64,000 bases of DNA, taken from the NCBI RefSeq assembly GCF_014205135.1, contig NZ_JACHMY010000001.1, forward strand, positions 186,001-250,000. Reading direction: 5' to 3'. This DNA comes from Kribbella italica (GTDB lineage Bacteria; Actinomycetota; Actinomycetes; Propionibacteriales; Kribbellaceae). Below are positions 25,670 through 34,852 of this stretch, piece after piece. The notes beneath the pieces were generated by a model. That model had not been told where the DNA came from. It saw only the letters and a program-made list of their open reading frames with translations, and made no database searches. The position numbers and the translations under genes are program-made. The first letter of the stretch is position 1. Each line of letters starts with the position of its first letter.

Positions 25670-26214
25670 GTGCCCGACGGGATGCCGTCGAGCTTCGGCG
25701 CCGGGCGGGTGTCGAGGGCGTCGTCGAGCCAGGCCTCGATGTCGACCTCGGCGTTGAGGATGTGGTGCACGTACGACGAGCGCTCGTGGGTGAGCACCTC
25801 GAGCTCCCACACGGTCGGTGCCACTCCGGTCGGAGCGGGGCGGAGATCGTCGACGGCGAGACCGCTGAAGAGGCTGAGGCGGGACCGGAAGTCCTTGGAC
25901 CAGGTCTGCACGACCAGCGAGATGCCTTCGTCGAACAGGTGCAGGACGACGACACCGAGGCCCAGGCCGCCCATCGCGTCGTCGAACTCGAGCTGCCGGG
26001 TCGCGGTGGCGCGGGCGGTGGCGACCATCTCGTCGTCCCAGGAGCGGCCGCGAGACGTCACGACGTACGGCTTGACCAGGCGGTGCGGATAGCGCCAGGG
26101 CATCAGGGGAGTGACCGGGCGAGGGCGGTACGCCTCGGCCAGTCCGGTGAGAGCAACTGCAGCTGCACCAGCAAGGGCGGGATCAGGGGAAGCCACCGAG
26201 ACAGTCTGCTGCAT
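25666..26214 (-). CDS. Conserved hypothetical protein
   Basis: This protein of about 182 residues has no signal peptide. Short hydrophobic stretches near residues 10-30 and LGLGVVVLHLFDEGISLVVQTW in the middle suggest a soluble alpha/beta fold. I do not recognise the family. I chose ATG 26214 because the in-frame start at 26244 would lie inside the terminator hairpin of pepN. No ribosome binding site is obvious. Confidence 0.6.
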   Translation of the reverse strand: MQQTVSVASPDPALAGAAAVALTGLAEAYRPRPVTPLMPWRYPHRLVKPYVVTSRGRSWDDEMVATARATATRQLEFDDAMGGLGLGVVVLHLFDEGISLVVQTWSKDFRSRLSLFSGLAVDDLRPAPTGVAPTVWELEVLTHERSSYVHHILNAEVDIEAWLDDALDTRPAPKLDGIPSGT

Positions 26215-26229
26215 GCGGTGGAAACGATC

Positions 26230-26260
26230 GACCCCGCCGACCAAACAGGTCGGCGGGGTC
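26230..26260 (-). terminator. Intrinsic terminator of pepN
   Basis: Perfect 13-bp arms GACCCCGCCGACC (26230-26242) and GGTCGGCGGGGTC (26248-26260) enclose a 5-base loop, 18 bp beyond the pepN stop. Confidence 0.85.
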
Positions 26261-26278
26261 GTCGTGATAACTGAGGAC

Positions 26279-28852
26279 TCAGCCCTCGGCGTCGCGGCGC
26301 TGGGCCGCGAGGGCGCGGACCAGGTCGGCCCGGGCCTCGCCGACGTAGCGCAGGGTCGGTGCGTCGAGCGACTCGGCCTCCGTGTCCAGCCAGCCGGTCA
26401 GCGCGTCCAGCGTCGAGGACTCCGCCAGGTTGCGCGGCGAGAGGTAGACCAGAACGTTCTCGCCCATCGAGGAGCCGAGCCGCGTGTAGACGTCCTTGGC
26501 CGCCGACAAGTACTTGCCGACGTACGGCCGCAGCAGCTCCTCCTGGCCCGGCTGCTGGAAGCCCAGGATGGTCCGGAACTGCGTCTCGTTCGGGGTGTCC
26601 TCGGACTCCACCGCGATCTGCCAGGCCGCTTCCTTGGCCTCGGCGGTCGGCCGGGCGGCCCGGGCCTGCGCGGCCCGCTCCTGCCCGGTGATGGTGCTGT
26701 CGCGGGTCAGCTCGTCGTCGATCGCGTCGCCGTCGATCCGGCCGAGCCGGGCCAGCGCGATGATCAGAGTCCAGCGCAGGTCGGTGTCGACGACCAGTCC
26801 GTCCGGCAGGTCGGTGCCGTCGAGCCAGCCGGCCAGCCGGTCCGCACCGGCGCCGGAGAAGACTCCGCCGATGTAGGCCCGGGCAAACGCGAGCTGGTGG
26901 TCGCTGCCGGCGGCCGCGTCGGCCAGCAGCTCGGCCAGCGCCTCCTCGTACTGCGCCCGCAGGGCCGCCCGGTTCTCCGGTACGGCGTAGTTGTTGATCG
27001 CCGTGGTCGCCTGCCCGAGCAGCGACCGTACGCCGGTCAGGTCCGTCTCGGCGCGGATCCCCTTGAGCACGATCCCGACGTACTGCGAGGCCGGCATCTC
27101 GGCGTCGCGCGTCATGTCCCAGGTCGCACCCCAGGCCAGCGCCCGCGGCAGCGACTCGGACAGCTGGTCGATCGACTCGACCAGGGTCGCCCGGGAGCGC
27201 TCGTCGAGCCGGATCTTGGCGTAGGTCAGGTCGTCGTCGTTCAGCAGCACGAGGTCCGGCTGCGTCGCGCCGACCAGCTCGGCCAGCTCGGTCCGCGGAC
27301 CGTCGATGTCGACCTCGAACCGCTCGGTGCGGACCAGACCGGCGTCGGTCCGCCGGTAGAGCCCGACCGCGAGCCGGTGCGGCCGCAGGACCGGGAAGTC
27401 CGCGGCGGCGGTCTGCTCGATCGCGAACGACGTGAACGCGCCGTTGCCGTCGACCGCGAAGTCCGCGCGCAGCGTGTTCACCCCGGCGGTCCGCAGCCAG
27501 CGCTCGGTCCAGTCGTCGAGGTCGCGCCCGGACGCCTTCTCCAGCGGCTTCAGCAGGTCGGCCAGCTCGGTGTTGCCGAAGGCGTGGTCGGCGAAGTACT
27601 CCTTGAGCGCCGCGACGAAGGTGTCCTCACCGACGAACGCGACCAGCTGGCGCAGCGTCGAGGCGCCCTTGGCGTAGGTGATGCCGTCGAAGTTCACCTC
27701 GACCGCGTGGAAGTCGACCATGTCCGCGGCGATCGGATGCGTCGAGGGCAGCTGGTCCTGCCGGTACGCCCAGGTCTTGCGGGCGTTGCAGAACGTCGTC
27801 CAGGCGTCGGCGTACTTGGTGGTCGCGGTCGCCTGGGCCCAGTGGCTGGCCCACTCGGCGAACGACTCGTTGAGCCACAGGTCGTCCCACCAGGTCATCG
27901 TGACCAGGTCGCCGAACCACATGTGCGCGAGCTCGTGCAGCACGGTGTTCGCGCGGCTCTCGAGCTCGGCGTGGGTGGTCCGGCTGCGGTAGATGTACTC
28001 GTCGCGGATCGTCACGCAGCCCGCGTTCTCCATCGCGCCCATGTTGTACTCCGGCACGAACGCCTGGTCGTACTTGCCGAACGGGTACGGCGTACCGAAC
28101 GCGCGCTCGAACAGCTCGAAGCCCTGCTTGGTCACCTCGAACAGGTCCTCGGTGTCGAGGTGGTCGGCCAGCGACGGCCGGCACAGCAGAGACAGCGGGT
28201 ACGTTCCGTTCGGGCCTTCATAGGCGTCGGTGACGACGTGGTACGGACCGGCGACGACGGCGGTGATGTACGTCGACATCGGCACCGTCGGCGCGAACTC
28301 CCAGCGGGCCAGCTCCTCGCCGTTCTCACCGGTGTACGGCGTGGGCTCGGGGGTGGCCGCGTTGGAGATGACGACCCAGCGGGCCGGGGCGGAGACGGTG
28401 AAGGTGAAAGGGGCCTTGAGGTTCGGCTGCTCGAAGGTGGCGAAGACCCGGCGCGCGTCCGGGACCTCGAACTGGGTGTAGAGGTAGGTCTCCTTGTCGG
28501 CCGGGTCGACCGAGCGGTGCAGCCCTTCACCGGTGCGCGAGTAGATGCAGTCGGCGACCACGCGCAGCTCGTTGCGGTCCTGCAGCCCGTCCAGCTGGAT
28601 CCGGGCGCCGTCGTACACGCTGTCCGGGTCGAGGCTGCGGCCGTTCAGGGTGATCTCGCGAACGCCTCCCGCGATCAGGTCGGCGAACGTGCTCGCGCCG
28701 CTCTCGGCGCCGAAGGTGAGCGTGGTGGTCGACGCGAAGGTCGGTGCGCCGCTCGCGGCCGTGCTCAGGTCGAGCTCGATCGCGTAGCTCACGTCACGAA
28801 GCAGTCCGGCACGGGTCCGCGCTTCGTCGCGCGTCAGGTTGGTTCCAGGCAT
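26279..28852 (-). CDS. pepN: Aminopeptidase N (M1 family)
   Basis: This 857-residue zinc metallopeptidase removes N-terminal residues from peptides. The exopeptidase motif GAMEN is at about residue 269. The zinc motif HELAH with the distal Glu in NESFAEW begins at about residue 303. No signal peptide is seen, so it is cytoplasmic. The length and the C-terminal ERAP1-like domain match actinobacterial PepN. It is divergent from a DsbA-fold gene across a short AT-rich gap. Confidence 0.95.
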   Translation of the reverse strand: MPGTNLTRDEARTRAGLLRDVSYAIELDLSTAASGAPTFASTTTLTFGAESGASTFADLIAGGVREITLNGRSLDPDSVYDGARIQLDGLQDRNELRVVADCIYSRTGEGLHRSVDPADKETYLYTQFEVPDARRVFATFEQPNLKAPFTFTVSAPARWVVISNAATPEPTPYTGENGEELARWEFAPTVPMSTYITAVVAGPYHVVTDAYEGPNGTYPLSLLCRPSLADHLDTEDLFEVTKQGFELFERAFGTPYPFGKYDQAFVPEYNMGAMENAGCVTIRDEYIYRSRTTHAELESRANTVLHELAHMWFGDLVTMTWWDDLWLNESFAEWASHWAQATATTKYADAWTTFCNARKTWAYRQDQLPSTHPIAADMVDFHAVEVNFDGITYAKGASTLRQLVAFVGEDTFVAALKEYFADHAFGNTELADLLKPLEKASGRDLDDWTERWLRTAGVNTLRADFAVDGNGAFTSFAIEQTAAADFPVLRPHRLAVGLYRRTDAGLVRTERFEVDIDGPRTELAELVGATQPDLVLLNDDDLTYAKIRLDERSRATLVESIDQLSESLPRALAWGATWDMTRDAEMPASQYVGIVLKGIRAETDLTGVRSLLGQATTAINNYAVPENRAALRAQYEEALAELLADAAAGSDHQLAFARAYIGGVFSGAGADRLAGWLDGTDLPDGLVVDTDLRWTLIIALARLGRIDGDAIDDELTRDSTITGQERAAQARAARPTAEAKEAAWQIAVESEDTPNETQFRTILGFQQPGQEELLRPYVGKYLSAAKDVYTRLGSSMGENVLVYLSPRNLAESSTLDALTGWLDTEAESLDAPTLRYVGEARADLVRALAAQRRDAEG

Positions 28853-28939
28853 ATCGGCATCCTATGCACCTGACTGCATGTCGTGGTGAGGGTTTCCCCC
28901 AGACCTCGTTCTTTTTGTTGATCTTTGTATTGTTTAGCT

Positions 28940-29542
28940 ATGACTGCCCCCGCTGAATTCTGGTTCGACCCGGCCTGCCCGTGGGCCTGGATGACGTCTC
29001 GCTGGATGCTCGAGGTCGAGCAGGTCCGCGACGTGAAGACGACCTGGCACGTGATGAGCCTGTCCGTCCTGAACGAGGACCGCCAGGAGCACGACGCCGG
29101 CTGGCACCGCCGGCTCGGCATCGTCCGGGTCCTGATCGCCGCCGAGCAGGCGCACGGCAACGAGGTGCTCCTGCCGCTGTACACCGCGCTCGGCGAGCGG
29201 ATCCACGTCCAGGGCCGCGGGACCACCGGCTCCGACGGCGACGTGCTCGCCGAGGCGCTGGCCGAGGTCGGCCTGCCGGCCACGCTGCTGGAGGCCGCGG
29301 ACACCGACAAGTACGACGACGCGCTGCGCAAGTCCCACAACGCCGGGATGGAACTGGTCGGCATGGAGGTCGGTACGCCGGTCATCGCCGTCGAGGGCGT
29401 CGCCTTCTTCGGCCCGGTCGTCACCCCCGCTCCGAAGGGCGAGGCGGCCGGCAAGTTGTGGGACGGCGTCCGCTTGGTCGCGGGCACCGACGGCTTCTTC
29501 GAGCTCAAGCGGACGCGCGACCGGAGCCCGTCCTTCGACTGA
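28940..29542 (+). CDS. DsbA-fold protein, Rv2466c-like
   Basis: This 200-residue thioredoxin-superfamily protein has an inserted helical domain. The N-terminal motif is DPACPWAW: Cys13 is followed by Pro-Trp-Ala, so the second (resolving) cysteine of the CPWC site in the mycothiol-dependent nitroreductase Rv2466c is absent. The cis-proline loop is GTPVIAVEG. The start is ATG 28940. The short, AT-rich upstream region (TTTGTATTGTTTAGCT) leaves little leader, so the message may be nearly leaderless. The likely role is mycothiol-linked redox chemistry with a single thiol. Confidence 0.85.
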   Translation: MTAPAEFWFDPACPWAWMTSRWMLEVEQVRDVKTTWHVMSLSVLNEDRQEHDAGWHRRLGIVRVLIAAEQAHGNEVLLPLYTALGERIHVQGRGTTGSDGDVLAEALAEVGLPATLLEAADTDKYDDALRKSHNAGMELVGMEVGTPVIAVEGVAFFGPVVTPAPKGEAAGKLWDGVRLVAGTDGFFELKRTRDRSPSFD

Positions 29543-29625
29543 GACTTTCGGTCTCTCGTACAAGGGTTGAACGTTCGACTTCTGCGCGCGAAGGTTACCC
29601 ACCAAGCATCTGACGTCGATGGTTA

Positions 29626-30432
29626 GTGGGTTCCCCTGTGCCTCCTCTGCGTGCTGACCTGTCCGCGGTTCTGACGACGAGTTCGGTGATGCTGACGGCC
29701 GGTGTCACCGTGCTCGACCGCGACACCGGACAGGTCACCGAGCAGCTGAATCCGGACCTGCCGTTCCGGTCCGCGTCGGTGGTCAAGCTGCTGGTGGTGC
29801 TCGACTTCCTGTGGGACCGCGGGACGGCGTACGAGATCCCTGCCGAGGACCGGGCCCGGCTCGAGGTGATGCTGCGCAGCAGCGACGACGACGCGGCCAG
29901 CTACTACTGGGACGAGCTCGGCGGCGGTGCGATCGTCGACCGGATGGTGCAGCGGCTCGGCCTGACCCACACGACGCGGCCGCCGGCCACGCACCCGGGC
30001 TTCTGGGGGTACGTCGCGATCACGGCCGCCGACACCGTCCGGATCTACCAGTACCTGCTGGACCAGGCTCCGGCACCGGTCCGGGAGTTCGTGATGGGCC
30101 AGCTGCACCAGCCGACCCGGTACGGGACCGACGGGTTCGACCAGTACTTCGGGATCGCGTCGGCGTTCAGCGGGGACTTCAGCATCAAGCAGGGCTGGTC
30201 CGGTTTCCTCGGGTCGGGCCGCTCCCGCGAGACCGACGCCGGCATCGATCTGACCAGCGAAGCGCTGCACACGACCGGCACGGTCGGACCGGGGGACCGG
30301 GCGATCGTTGCCGTCTACACGCTGCACCCGGTCGGTACGCCGTACGAGCAGGCCTATGCCGACGTCACCGAGCTGGTCCGGGCCCTGGACATCCCGGGCC
30401 CGGCGAAGCCCGGCGTCCCGGACGCCGGGTAG
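29626..30432 (+). CDS. Serine hydrolase, class A beta-lactamase fold
   Basis: This 268-residue protein has SxxK as SVVK (in FRSASVVKLLVV), an SDN-like SDD (in LRSSDDDAAS) and a KTG-like KQG (in SIKQGWSG). It lacks an obvious signal peptide, unlike true beta-lactamases. The start is GTG 29626, with a second GTG at 29638 as an alternative. An imperfect hairpin (29597-29631) covers the region just before the start. The substrate is unknown; actinobacterial proteins of this type are often cell-wall related. Confidence 0.8.
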   Translation: MGSPVPPLRADLSAVLTTSSVMLTAGVTVLDRDTGQVTEQLNPDLPFRSASVVKLLVVLDFLWDRGTAYEIPAEDRARLEVMLRSSDDDAASYYWDELGGGAIVDRMVQRLGLTHTTRPPATHPGFWGYVAITAADTVRIYQYLLDQAPAPVREFVMGQLHQPTRYGTDGFDQYFGIASAFSGDFSIKQGWSGFLGSGRSRETDAGIDLTSEALHTTGTVGPGDRAIVAVYTLHPVGTPYEQAYADVTELVRALDIPGPAKPGVPDAG

Positions 30433-30445
30433 AGCTGCGAGACTC

Positions 30446-30928
30446 ATGGCCATGCGAGTGCACATCGGCTCTGACCACGCCGGATTCGAACTGAAGAACC
30501 ACCTGGTGCAGCACCTGACGGCTGCCGGGCACGACGTCGTCGACCACGGCCCGGCCGTGTACGACGCGGTGGACGACTATCCGCCGTTCTGCCTGCGGAC
30601 GGCCGAGGCGGTGGTCCAGGACGACAGCAGCCTGGGCATCGTGATCGGTGGCTCCGGCAACGGCGAGCAGATCGCCGCGAACAAGGTGAAGGGAGTCCGG
30701 GCCGCGCTGGCCTGGAGCACCGAGACCGCCAAGCTCGGCCGCGAGCACAACAACGCGAACGTGATCAGCGTCGGCGCCCGGATGCACAGCACCGAGGAGT
30801 CGACCGGTTTCGTCGACACGTTCCTGGCCACCGACTACTCCGGCGAGGCGCGGCACACGCGCCGGATCGAGATGCTGGCCGGTTACGAGGAGACCGGCGA
30901 ACTGCCGCCGCTGCCGGAATCCTCCTGA
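30446..30928 (+). CDS. rpiB: Ribose-5-phosphate isomerase B
   Basis: This 160-residue RpiB/LacAB isomerase interconverts ribose 5-phosphate and ribulose 5-phosphate. GSDHAGFELK at the start and IGGSGNGEQIAANKVKGVRAAL are diagnostic. The usual active-site cysteine position (GTG/CGTG in others) is Ser here, as in actinobacterial enzymes. A second ATG two codons in is an equally good start. It lies just upstream of a DNA glycosylase, but a 153-bp gap separates them. Confidence 0.93.
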   Translation: MAMRVHIGSDHAGFELKNHLVQHLTAAGHDVVDHGPAVYDAVDDYPPFCLRTAEAVVQDDSSLGIVIGGSGNGEQIAANKVKGVRAALAWSTETAKLGREHNNANVISVGARMHSTEESTGFVDTFLATDYSGEARHTRRIEMLAGYEETGELPPLPESS

Positions 30929-31081
30929 GTCTCCCGCGGTTGTTCCCGGTGAGGCCGGTCGTCGCGCGGCCGGGACACGTCCCGCGCCCGCATCGACCGG
31001 CCGATCCCGATCACGGTCGGAGTCGGAGCGCTCCGGCCCTTGCCCGCACCACCTGCTGACGTCGTCCCCATACGAGGAATC

Positions 31082-31957
31082 ATGCCCGAAGGTCACACCC
31101 TGCACCGGCTGGCGAACGACGTCTGGGACGCGTTCGGTGGCCGGGTCGTCCGCGCGTCCAGCCCGCAGGGCCGGTTCGTCGACGGAGCCGCCCTGCTCGA
31201 CGGGCGGGTGCTGCGGCACACCGAAGCCCACGGCAAGCACTTCCTGGCCGAGTTCGACGGCGGCGGCTGGCTGCACATCCACCTCGGGCTGATCGGCAAG
31301 GTCGACTTCGGGACGGCGCCGATCCCGGAACCGGTCGGCCAGGTCCGGTTGCGCTTGCAGAACGACGCGGCGTACGCCGACCTGCGCGGCGCGACGGTCT
31401 GCGAGGTGATGACCGACGGCGAACGCGAGGCGCTGATCGGGCGGCTCGGCCCCGACCCGTTGCGCGACGACCCCGATCCCGACCTGGCCTGGAAGCGGAT
31501 CCAGCGCAGCAAGCTGCCGATCGGCCAGCTGCTGATGGACCAGGAAGTGCTGAGCGGCGTCGGCAACGTCTACCGCGCCGAGGTACTGTTCCGCGCCAAG
31601 CTGCACCCGATGACGCCGGGTCACCTGGTGAAGAAGCGCGAGTGGCAGGGCATGTGGACCGACCTGCTCGCGCTGATGAAGTACGGCGTGGAGACGGGCC
31701 GGATCGACACCGTCTCCGACGACCACACGCCGGAGGCGATGGGCCGCGATCCGCGCCGGGACGACCACGGCGGCGAGGTCTACGTGTACCGGCGTCAGGG
31801 GCAGCACTGCCACGTCTGCGACTCGGTGATCCGGACCGAGCTCCTGGCCGGACGCAACCTCTTCTGGTGCCCCAAGTGTCAGCGCACCGGCCTGACCCGG
31901 CGAGCACCGGTGAAGGCGCCGAAGAAGGCGCCGAAGAAGTCGATGGTGAAGAAGTAG
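31082..31957 (+). CDS. Fpg/Nei family DNA glycosylase
   Basis: This 291-residue base-excision repair enzyme has the catalytic N-terminal Pro-Glu (PEGHTLHR), the helix-two-turn-helix block (LSGVGNVYRAE) and a C-terminal zinc finger with four cysteines (CHVCDS ... FWCPKCQR). The start must be ATG 31082, because the proline after Met is the nucleophile. A lysine-rich tail (APVKAPKKAPKKS) ends the protein. PEGHT points to the Nei group rather than Fpg. Confidence 0.92.
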   Translation: MPEGHTLHRLANDVWDAFGGRVVRASSPQGRFVDGAALLDGRVLRHTEAHGKHFLAEFDGGGWLHIHLGLIGKVDFGTAPIPEPVGQVRLRLQNDAAYADLRGATVCEVMTDGEREALIGRLGPDPLRDDPDPDLAWKRIQRSKLPIGQLLMDQEVLSGVGNVYRAEVLFRAKLHPMTPGHLVKKREWQGMWTDLLALMKYGVETGRIDTVSDDHTPEAMGRDPRRDDHGGEVYVYRRQGQHCHVCDSVIRTELLAGRNLFWCPKCQRTGLTRRAPVKAPKKAPKKSMVKK

Positions 31958-32005
31958 TGACGATCTGATGCGCGGACCGGCCGGTGCCGTTATCTTCATC
32001 TCACC

Positions 32006-33211
32006 ATGAGCGGCCGCGGCGGTTTCGCACGCCTGCGACGGGCCGGCCTGCGGGCTGCCCGGACGCTGGTTCGTCGTGCCCGCAAGTCGCATCCGCTGAC
32101 GCTCCTCATGCTGCTCGGCGTCACGGTCGCGATCAGCGCGCTGTCGCTGTTCCTGCCGTCATTGATACCCACCGCGGCGCTGACTATTCCTCTGCTGCTG
32201 GGGGGATTGCTGCTGCGCTTCAAACCCCTGGTGGTGCTGACGTTCGTCGCGCTGGTGCTCGGTTCGTTCGTGATGTCCGAGCGTGCGGCCGGACTGCCGA
32301 AGGTCGGTCTCGTGGTGACGCTCGGCGTGGTCGGCTGGATCGTGCTGACCGGTGCGAAGGTGCGTAGCCGGCTGGGCGTCCAGGGCAGTCGGGGCGAGTC
32401 GATGCTGATCGAGCTGCGGGGCATGCTGACCGCCCAGGGCGTGCTGCCGCGGCTGCCGTCGGGGTGGCTGGCCGACGCGTCGATCCGGTCGGCCGGCGGC
32501 CAGTCGTTCTCGGGTGACTTCGTCGTCGCGGCGATGCGCGGCGAGGACCAGCTCGAGATCGCGCTCGTCGATGTCTCCGGCAAGGGAATCGATGCCGGGA
32601 CGCGGGCACTGCTGCTGTCCGGCGCCTTCGGCGGCCTGCTCGGCGTCGTACCGGTCGAGGAGTTCCTCCCGGCCGCGAACCACTACGCCCGGCGGCAGGA
32701 GTGGGACGACGACTTCGCGACCGTCGTGCACGTGGCGATCGACCTGGGCACCGGCGAGTTCGAGGTCCGTACGGCGGGGCACCCACCGGCGATCCAGTTC
32801 GACTCGTGGTCCGGGCGCTGGACGACGCGGGACGCCGACGGGCCGTTGCTCGGGCTGGTCGAGACGCCGGAGTTCGCGGTGAACAAGGGTCAGCTCAAAC
32901 TCGGCGACGCGCTCCTGCTCTACAGCGACGGGATGGTCGAGACCCCGCGCCGCGACATCGGCCTCGGGACGGATCGCCTGGCCGGCCACGCCGAACGCCT
33001 GGTCGCGCACGGCTTCGAGGGCGCCGCCGAGGAGCTGGTGGTCGAGATCGGCGGACCGGGCGACGACTCCGCGATCGTCGTGATCCACCGGCGGACGCAC
33101 CCGTCCGAGGTCGCCGCCGACAGCTGTCCGGGGGCCGGTCGCAACCAGCCCGCGACACGTCGTCGTACGGCGACGCTTCGCACCGGGCGATCTGAGACCC
33201 CGGCCCTGTAG
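32006..33211 (+). CDS. Membrane-bound PP2C/SpoIIE-type phosphatase
   Basis: This 401-residue protein has about three hydrophobic segments between residues 28 and 112, followed by a SpoIIE/RsbU phosphatase domain (about 130-355). The metal-binding motifs are FSGDFVVA, VDVSGKGIDAG, SDGMVE and the C-terminal GDDSAIVVI. A disordered basic tail of about 40 residues ends the protein. Such enzymes dephosphorylate anti-sigma-factor antagonists; no partner gene is adjacent. Confidence 0.88.
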   Translation: MSGRGGFARLRRAGLRAARTLVRRARKSHPLTLLMLLGVTVAISALSLFLPSLIPTAALTIPLLLGGLLLRFKPLVVLTFVALVLGSFVMSERAAGLPKVGLVVTLGVVGWIVLTGAKVRSRLGVQGSRGESMLIELRGMLTAQGVLPRLPSGWLADASIRSAGGQSFSGDFVVAAMRGEDQLEIALVDVSGKGIDAGTRALLLSGAFGGLLGVVPVEEFLPAANHYARRQEWDDDFATVVHVAIDLGTGEFEVRTAGHPPAIQFDSWSGRWTTRDADGPLLGLVETPEFAVNKGQLKLGDALLLYSDGMVETPRRDIGLGTDRLAGHAERLVAHGFEGAAEELVVEIGGPGDDSAIVVIHRRTHPSEVAADSCPGAGRNQPATRRRTATLRTGRSETPAL

Positions 33212-33222
33212 CGTGCTCCACC

Positions 33223-33681
33223 GTGACGACCGATGGGACGATTGACGAGACGCTGGACGGCATGAGCGCGCCGGACGTGTCGTTCGAGGAACTGGTCGCG
33301 ACGATGCCGGAGTCCGTGCGGGAGGTCTTCCCGCCGGCGCGCTGGAAACTCGGCAAGCTGTGGGCGCTGGAGCTGCGGACCGAGCCGGTCGAGGTCGCCG
33401 ACCTGGTCTGGATCTTCGACCTGCCGCTGTGGCAGCTCAACGGCGAACGCTTCAAGGTCACGCCGCACCAGGTCGCCGAGACGCCGATGAACTACCGCGA
33501 CCACTACCAGCGGGTGATGGACGCCGACCTGGACTTCCCGATCCACCTGGTCGCGTACCGCGGGCGGCTCGTCGTACTGGACGGGATGCACCGGTTGCTG
33601 AAAGCCCACTTCCTGCGCCGGCGCTGGATCGAGGGCAAGATCCTGACCGCGGCGCAGCTGCAGGAGTGCGTCGGTCCTTAG
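33223..33681 (+). CDS. ParB-like nuclease-fold hypothetical protein
   Basis: This 152-residue protein contains DFPIHLVAYRGRLVVLDGMHRLLKA, which resembles the ParB/sulfiredoxin fold motif VLDGxHRLxA used for nucleotide or phosphoryl chemistry. No DNA-binding domain is present. The start is GTG 33223, 11 bp after the phosphatase, so the two may be co-transcribed. Its stop shares TTAG with the convergent MarR gene. The function is unknown. Confidence 0.7.
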   Translation: MTTDGTIDETLDGMSAPDVSFEELVATMPESVREVFPPARWKLGKLWALELRTEPVEVADLVWIFDLPLWQLNGERFKVTPHQVAETPMNYRDHYQRVMDADLDFPIHLVAYRGRLVVLDGMHRLLKAHFLRRRWIEGKILTAAQLQECVGP

Positions 33682-34121
33682 GGGGTCGCTGCCTTGATCA
33701 CTCGGGTCAGATTGCTGTGCAGTGACTCGAGTTCCTTCAGCGTCATGCCGAGCCGGTCGATGATCGCCGGCGGGATCTTCAGGGCTTCCTCGCGCAGCGC
33801 GCGGCCGGCCGGGGTCAGCTCGACGGCCAGTGAACGCTCGTCGCGCGGGTCGCGGCCGCGGGTCAGGTAGCCGGCGGCCTCAAGCCGCTTGAGCAGCGGC
33901 GACAGCGTGCCGGGGTCGAGCTGGAGCAGGTTGCTGAGCTGCTTCACCGAGAGCGGCGACTCCTCCCAGAGCGCCAGCATCACCAGGTACTGCGGGTGGG
34001 TGAGACCCATCGGGTCGAGCAGCGGGCGGTACAGCGCGATCACGCTGCGGGACGCCACGGCGAGCGCGAAGCAGACCTGACGGTCCAGCTGCAGCAGGTC
34101 GGCCTCTTCGGTCTGCGACAC
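33678..34121 (-). CDS. MarR-family regulator, OhrR-like
   Basis: This 147-residue winged-helix repressor has the reactive cysteine of OhrR proteins (Cys17, in RQVCFALAVASR), which senses organic hydroperoxides. The recognition region is LDPGTLSPLLKRLEAAGYL and the wing is DPRDERSLAVELT. It is divergent from a small gene and an F420-type enzyme across an inverted repeat that is the likely operator. No ohr gene is adjacent, which is unusual for the family. Confidence 0.9.
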   Translation of the reverse strand: MSQTEEADLLQLDRQVCFALAVASRSVIALYRPLLDPMGLTHPQYLVMLALWEESPLSVKQLSNLLQLDPGTLSPLLKRLEAAGYLTRGRDPRDERSLAVELTPAGRALREEALKIPPAIIDRLGMTLKELESLHSNLTRVIKAATP

Positions 34122-34156
34122 GGGTTTCTCCTTCGTGCGGTCTGGTCTACACTAAC

Positions 34157-34172
34157 ACTTGGTACACAAAGT
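34157..34172. promoter_or_regulatory. Probable MarR/OhrR operator
   Basis: The sequence ACTTGGTACACAAAGT is a near-palindrome with arms ACTTGGT and ACAAAGT (one mismatch) around AC. It lies between the MarR gene and the divergent small gene. Position and symmetry support autoregulation. Confidence 0.65.
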
Positions 34173-34201
34173 ATTGCCACACCAAGCGTTTGGAGCGTGG
34201 G

Positions 34202-34387
34202 ATGAAGAACGAGGGGCTCAGCGTGTTCTACCGGATCCGGTGGCGGCTGACCTGGCTGTTGCTGCACGTGGCCGGCCCGGCGACCCTGCCGGACGCGCAG
34301 GACCCGCGCCGCCTGATGGAGCGCCAACGCGCGGCCAAGGTGGCCGCGGCCCGGCAGGCGCGCGAACAGCGGTCGGTGAGCAAGTAG
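34202..34387 (+). CDS. Small protein with N-terminal hydrophobic helix
   Basis: This 61-residue protein begins at ATG 34202 with GGAG 7 bases upstream. FYRIRWRLTWLLLHVAGPATL is an amphipathic or membrane-associated stretch. The C-terminus is a basic helix (RQRAAKVAAARQAREQ). It is controlled from the same divergent region as the OhrR-like gene and precedes an F420-type enzyme by 27 bp, so it may be part of a hydroperoxide response. The family is unknown to me. Confidence 0.65.
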   Translation: MKNEGLSVFYRIRWRLTWLLLHVAGPATLPDAQDPRRLMERQRAAKVAAARQAREQRSVSK

Positions 34388-34414
34388 TCACCTTGCGGGG
34401 GTACGGTGGGTGAC

Positions 34415-34852
34415 ATGTCATCCCAGAGTGAATACGCCCCCAGCACGAGCGACTGGGTTCGCGAGGCGGTCGAGAAGATCGACGCCACCGGGTCCACCGA
34501 GGCCGCCGGGTTCAACGGCATGGGCGTCGTGCTCATGACCATGATCGGCAACAAGTCCGGCAAGATCCGCAAGGTCCCGGTGATGCGGGTCGAGCACGAC
34601 GGCGTGTACGTCGCGGTCGCCTCGCTCGGCGGCGCCCCGAAGAACCCGGTCTGGTACTACAACCTCAAGGCCGATCCGAACGTGACGGTCCAGGACGGCA
34701 CCGAGACCAAGGAGTACGTCGCCCGCGAGATCGACGGCGCCGAGTACGACGAGTGGTGGCCGCGTTCGGTCGCGGCGTACCCGGACTACGCGGAGTACCA
34801 GAAGAAGACCACCCGCAAGATCCCGCAGTTCCTGCTCGAGCCGAAGAGCTAA
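34415..34852 (+). CDS. F420-dependent (DDN-family) oxidoreductase
   Basis: This 145-residue split-barrel protein belongs to the deazaflavin-dependent nitroreductase family. The family pattern is GNKSGKIRKVPVMRVEHDGVYV (shown in part) and GGAPKNPVWYYNLKADPNVTVQ. It would use F420H2 to reduce quinones or similar compounds. ATG 34415 is preferred to a GTG nine bases upstream. Its TAA stop shares CTAA with the convergent gene. Confidence 0.88.
   Translation: MSSQSEYAPSTSDWVREAVEKIDATGSTEAAGFNGMGVVLMTMIGNKSGKIRKVPVMRVEHDGVYVAVASLGGAPKNPVWYYNLKADPNVTVQDGTETKEYVAREIDGAEYDEWWPRSVAAYPDYAEYQKKTTRKIPQFLLEPKS

Noticed and set aside
26111..28873. A 920-codon open frame on the plus strand opposite pepN
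   Set aside because: It mirrors pepN codon structure, is rich in Arg/Gly/Val/Gln as antisense frames in high-GC DNA are, and shows no recognisable motif.
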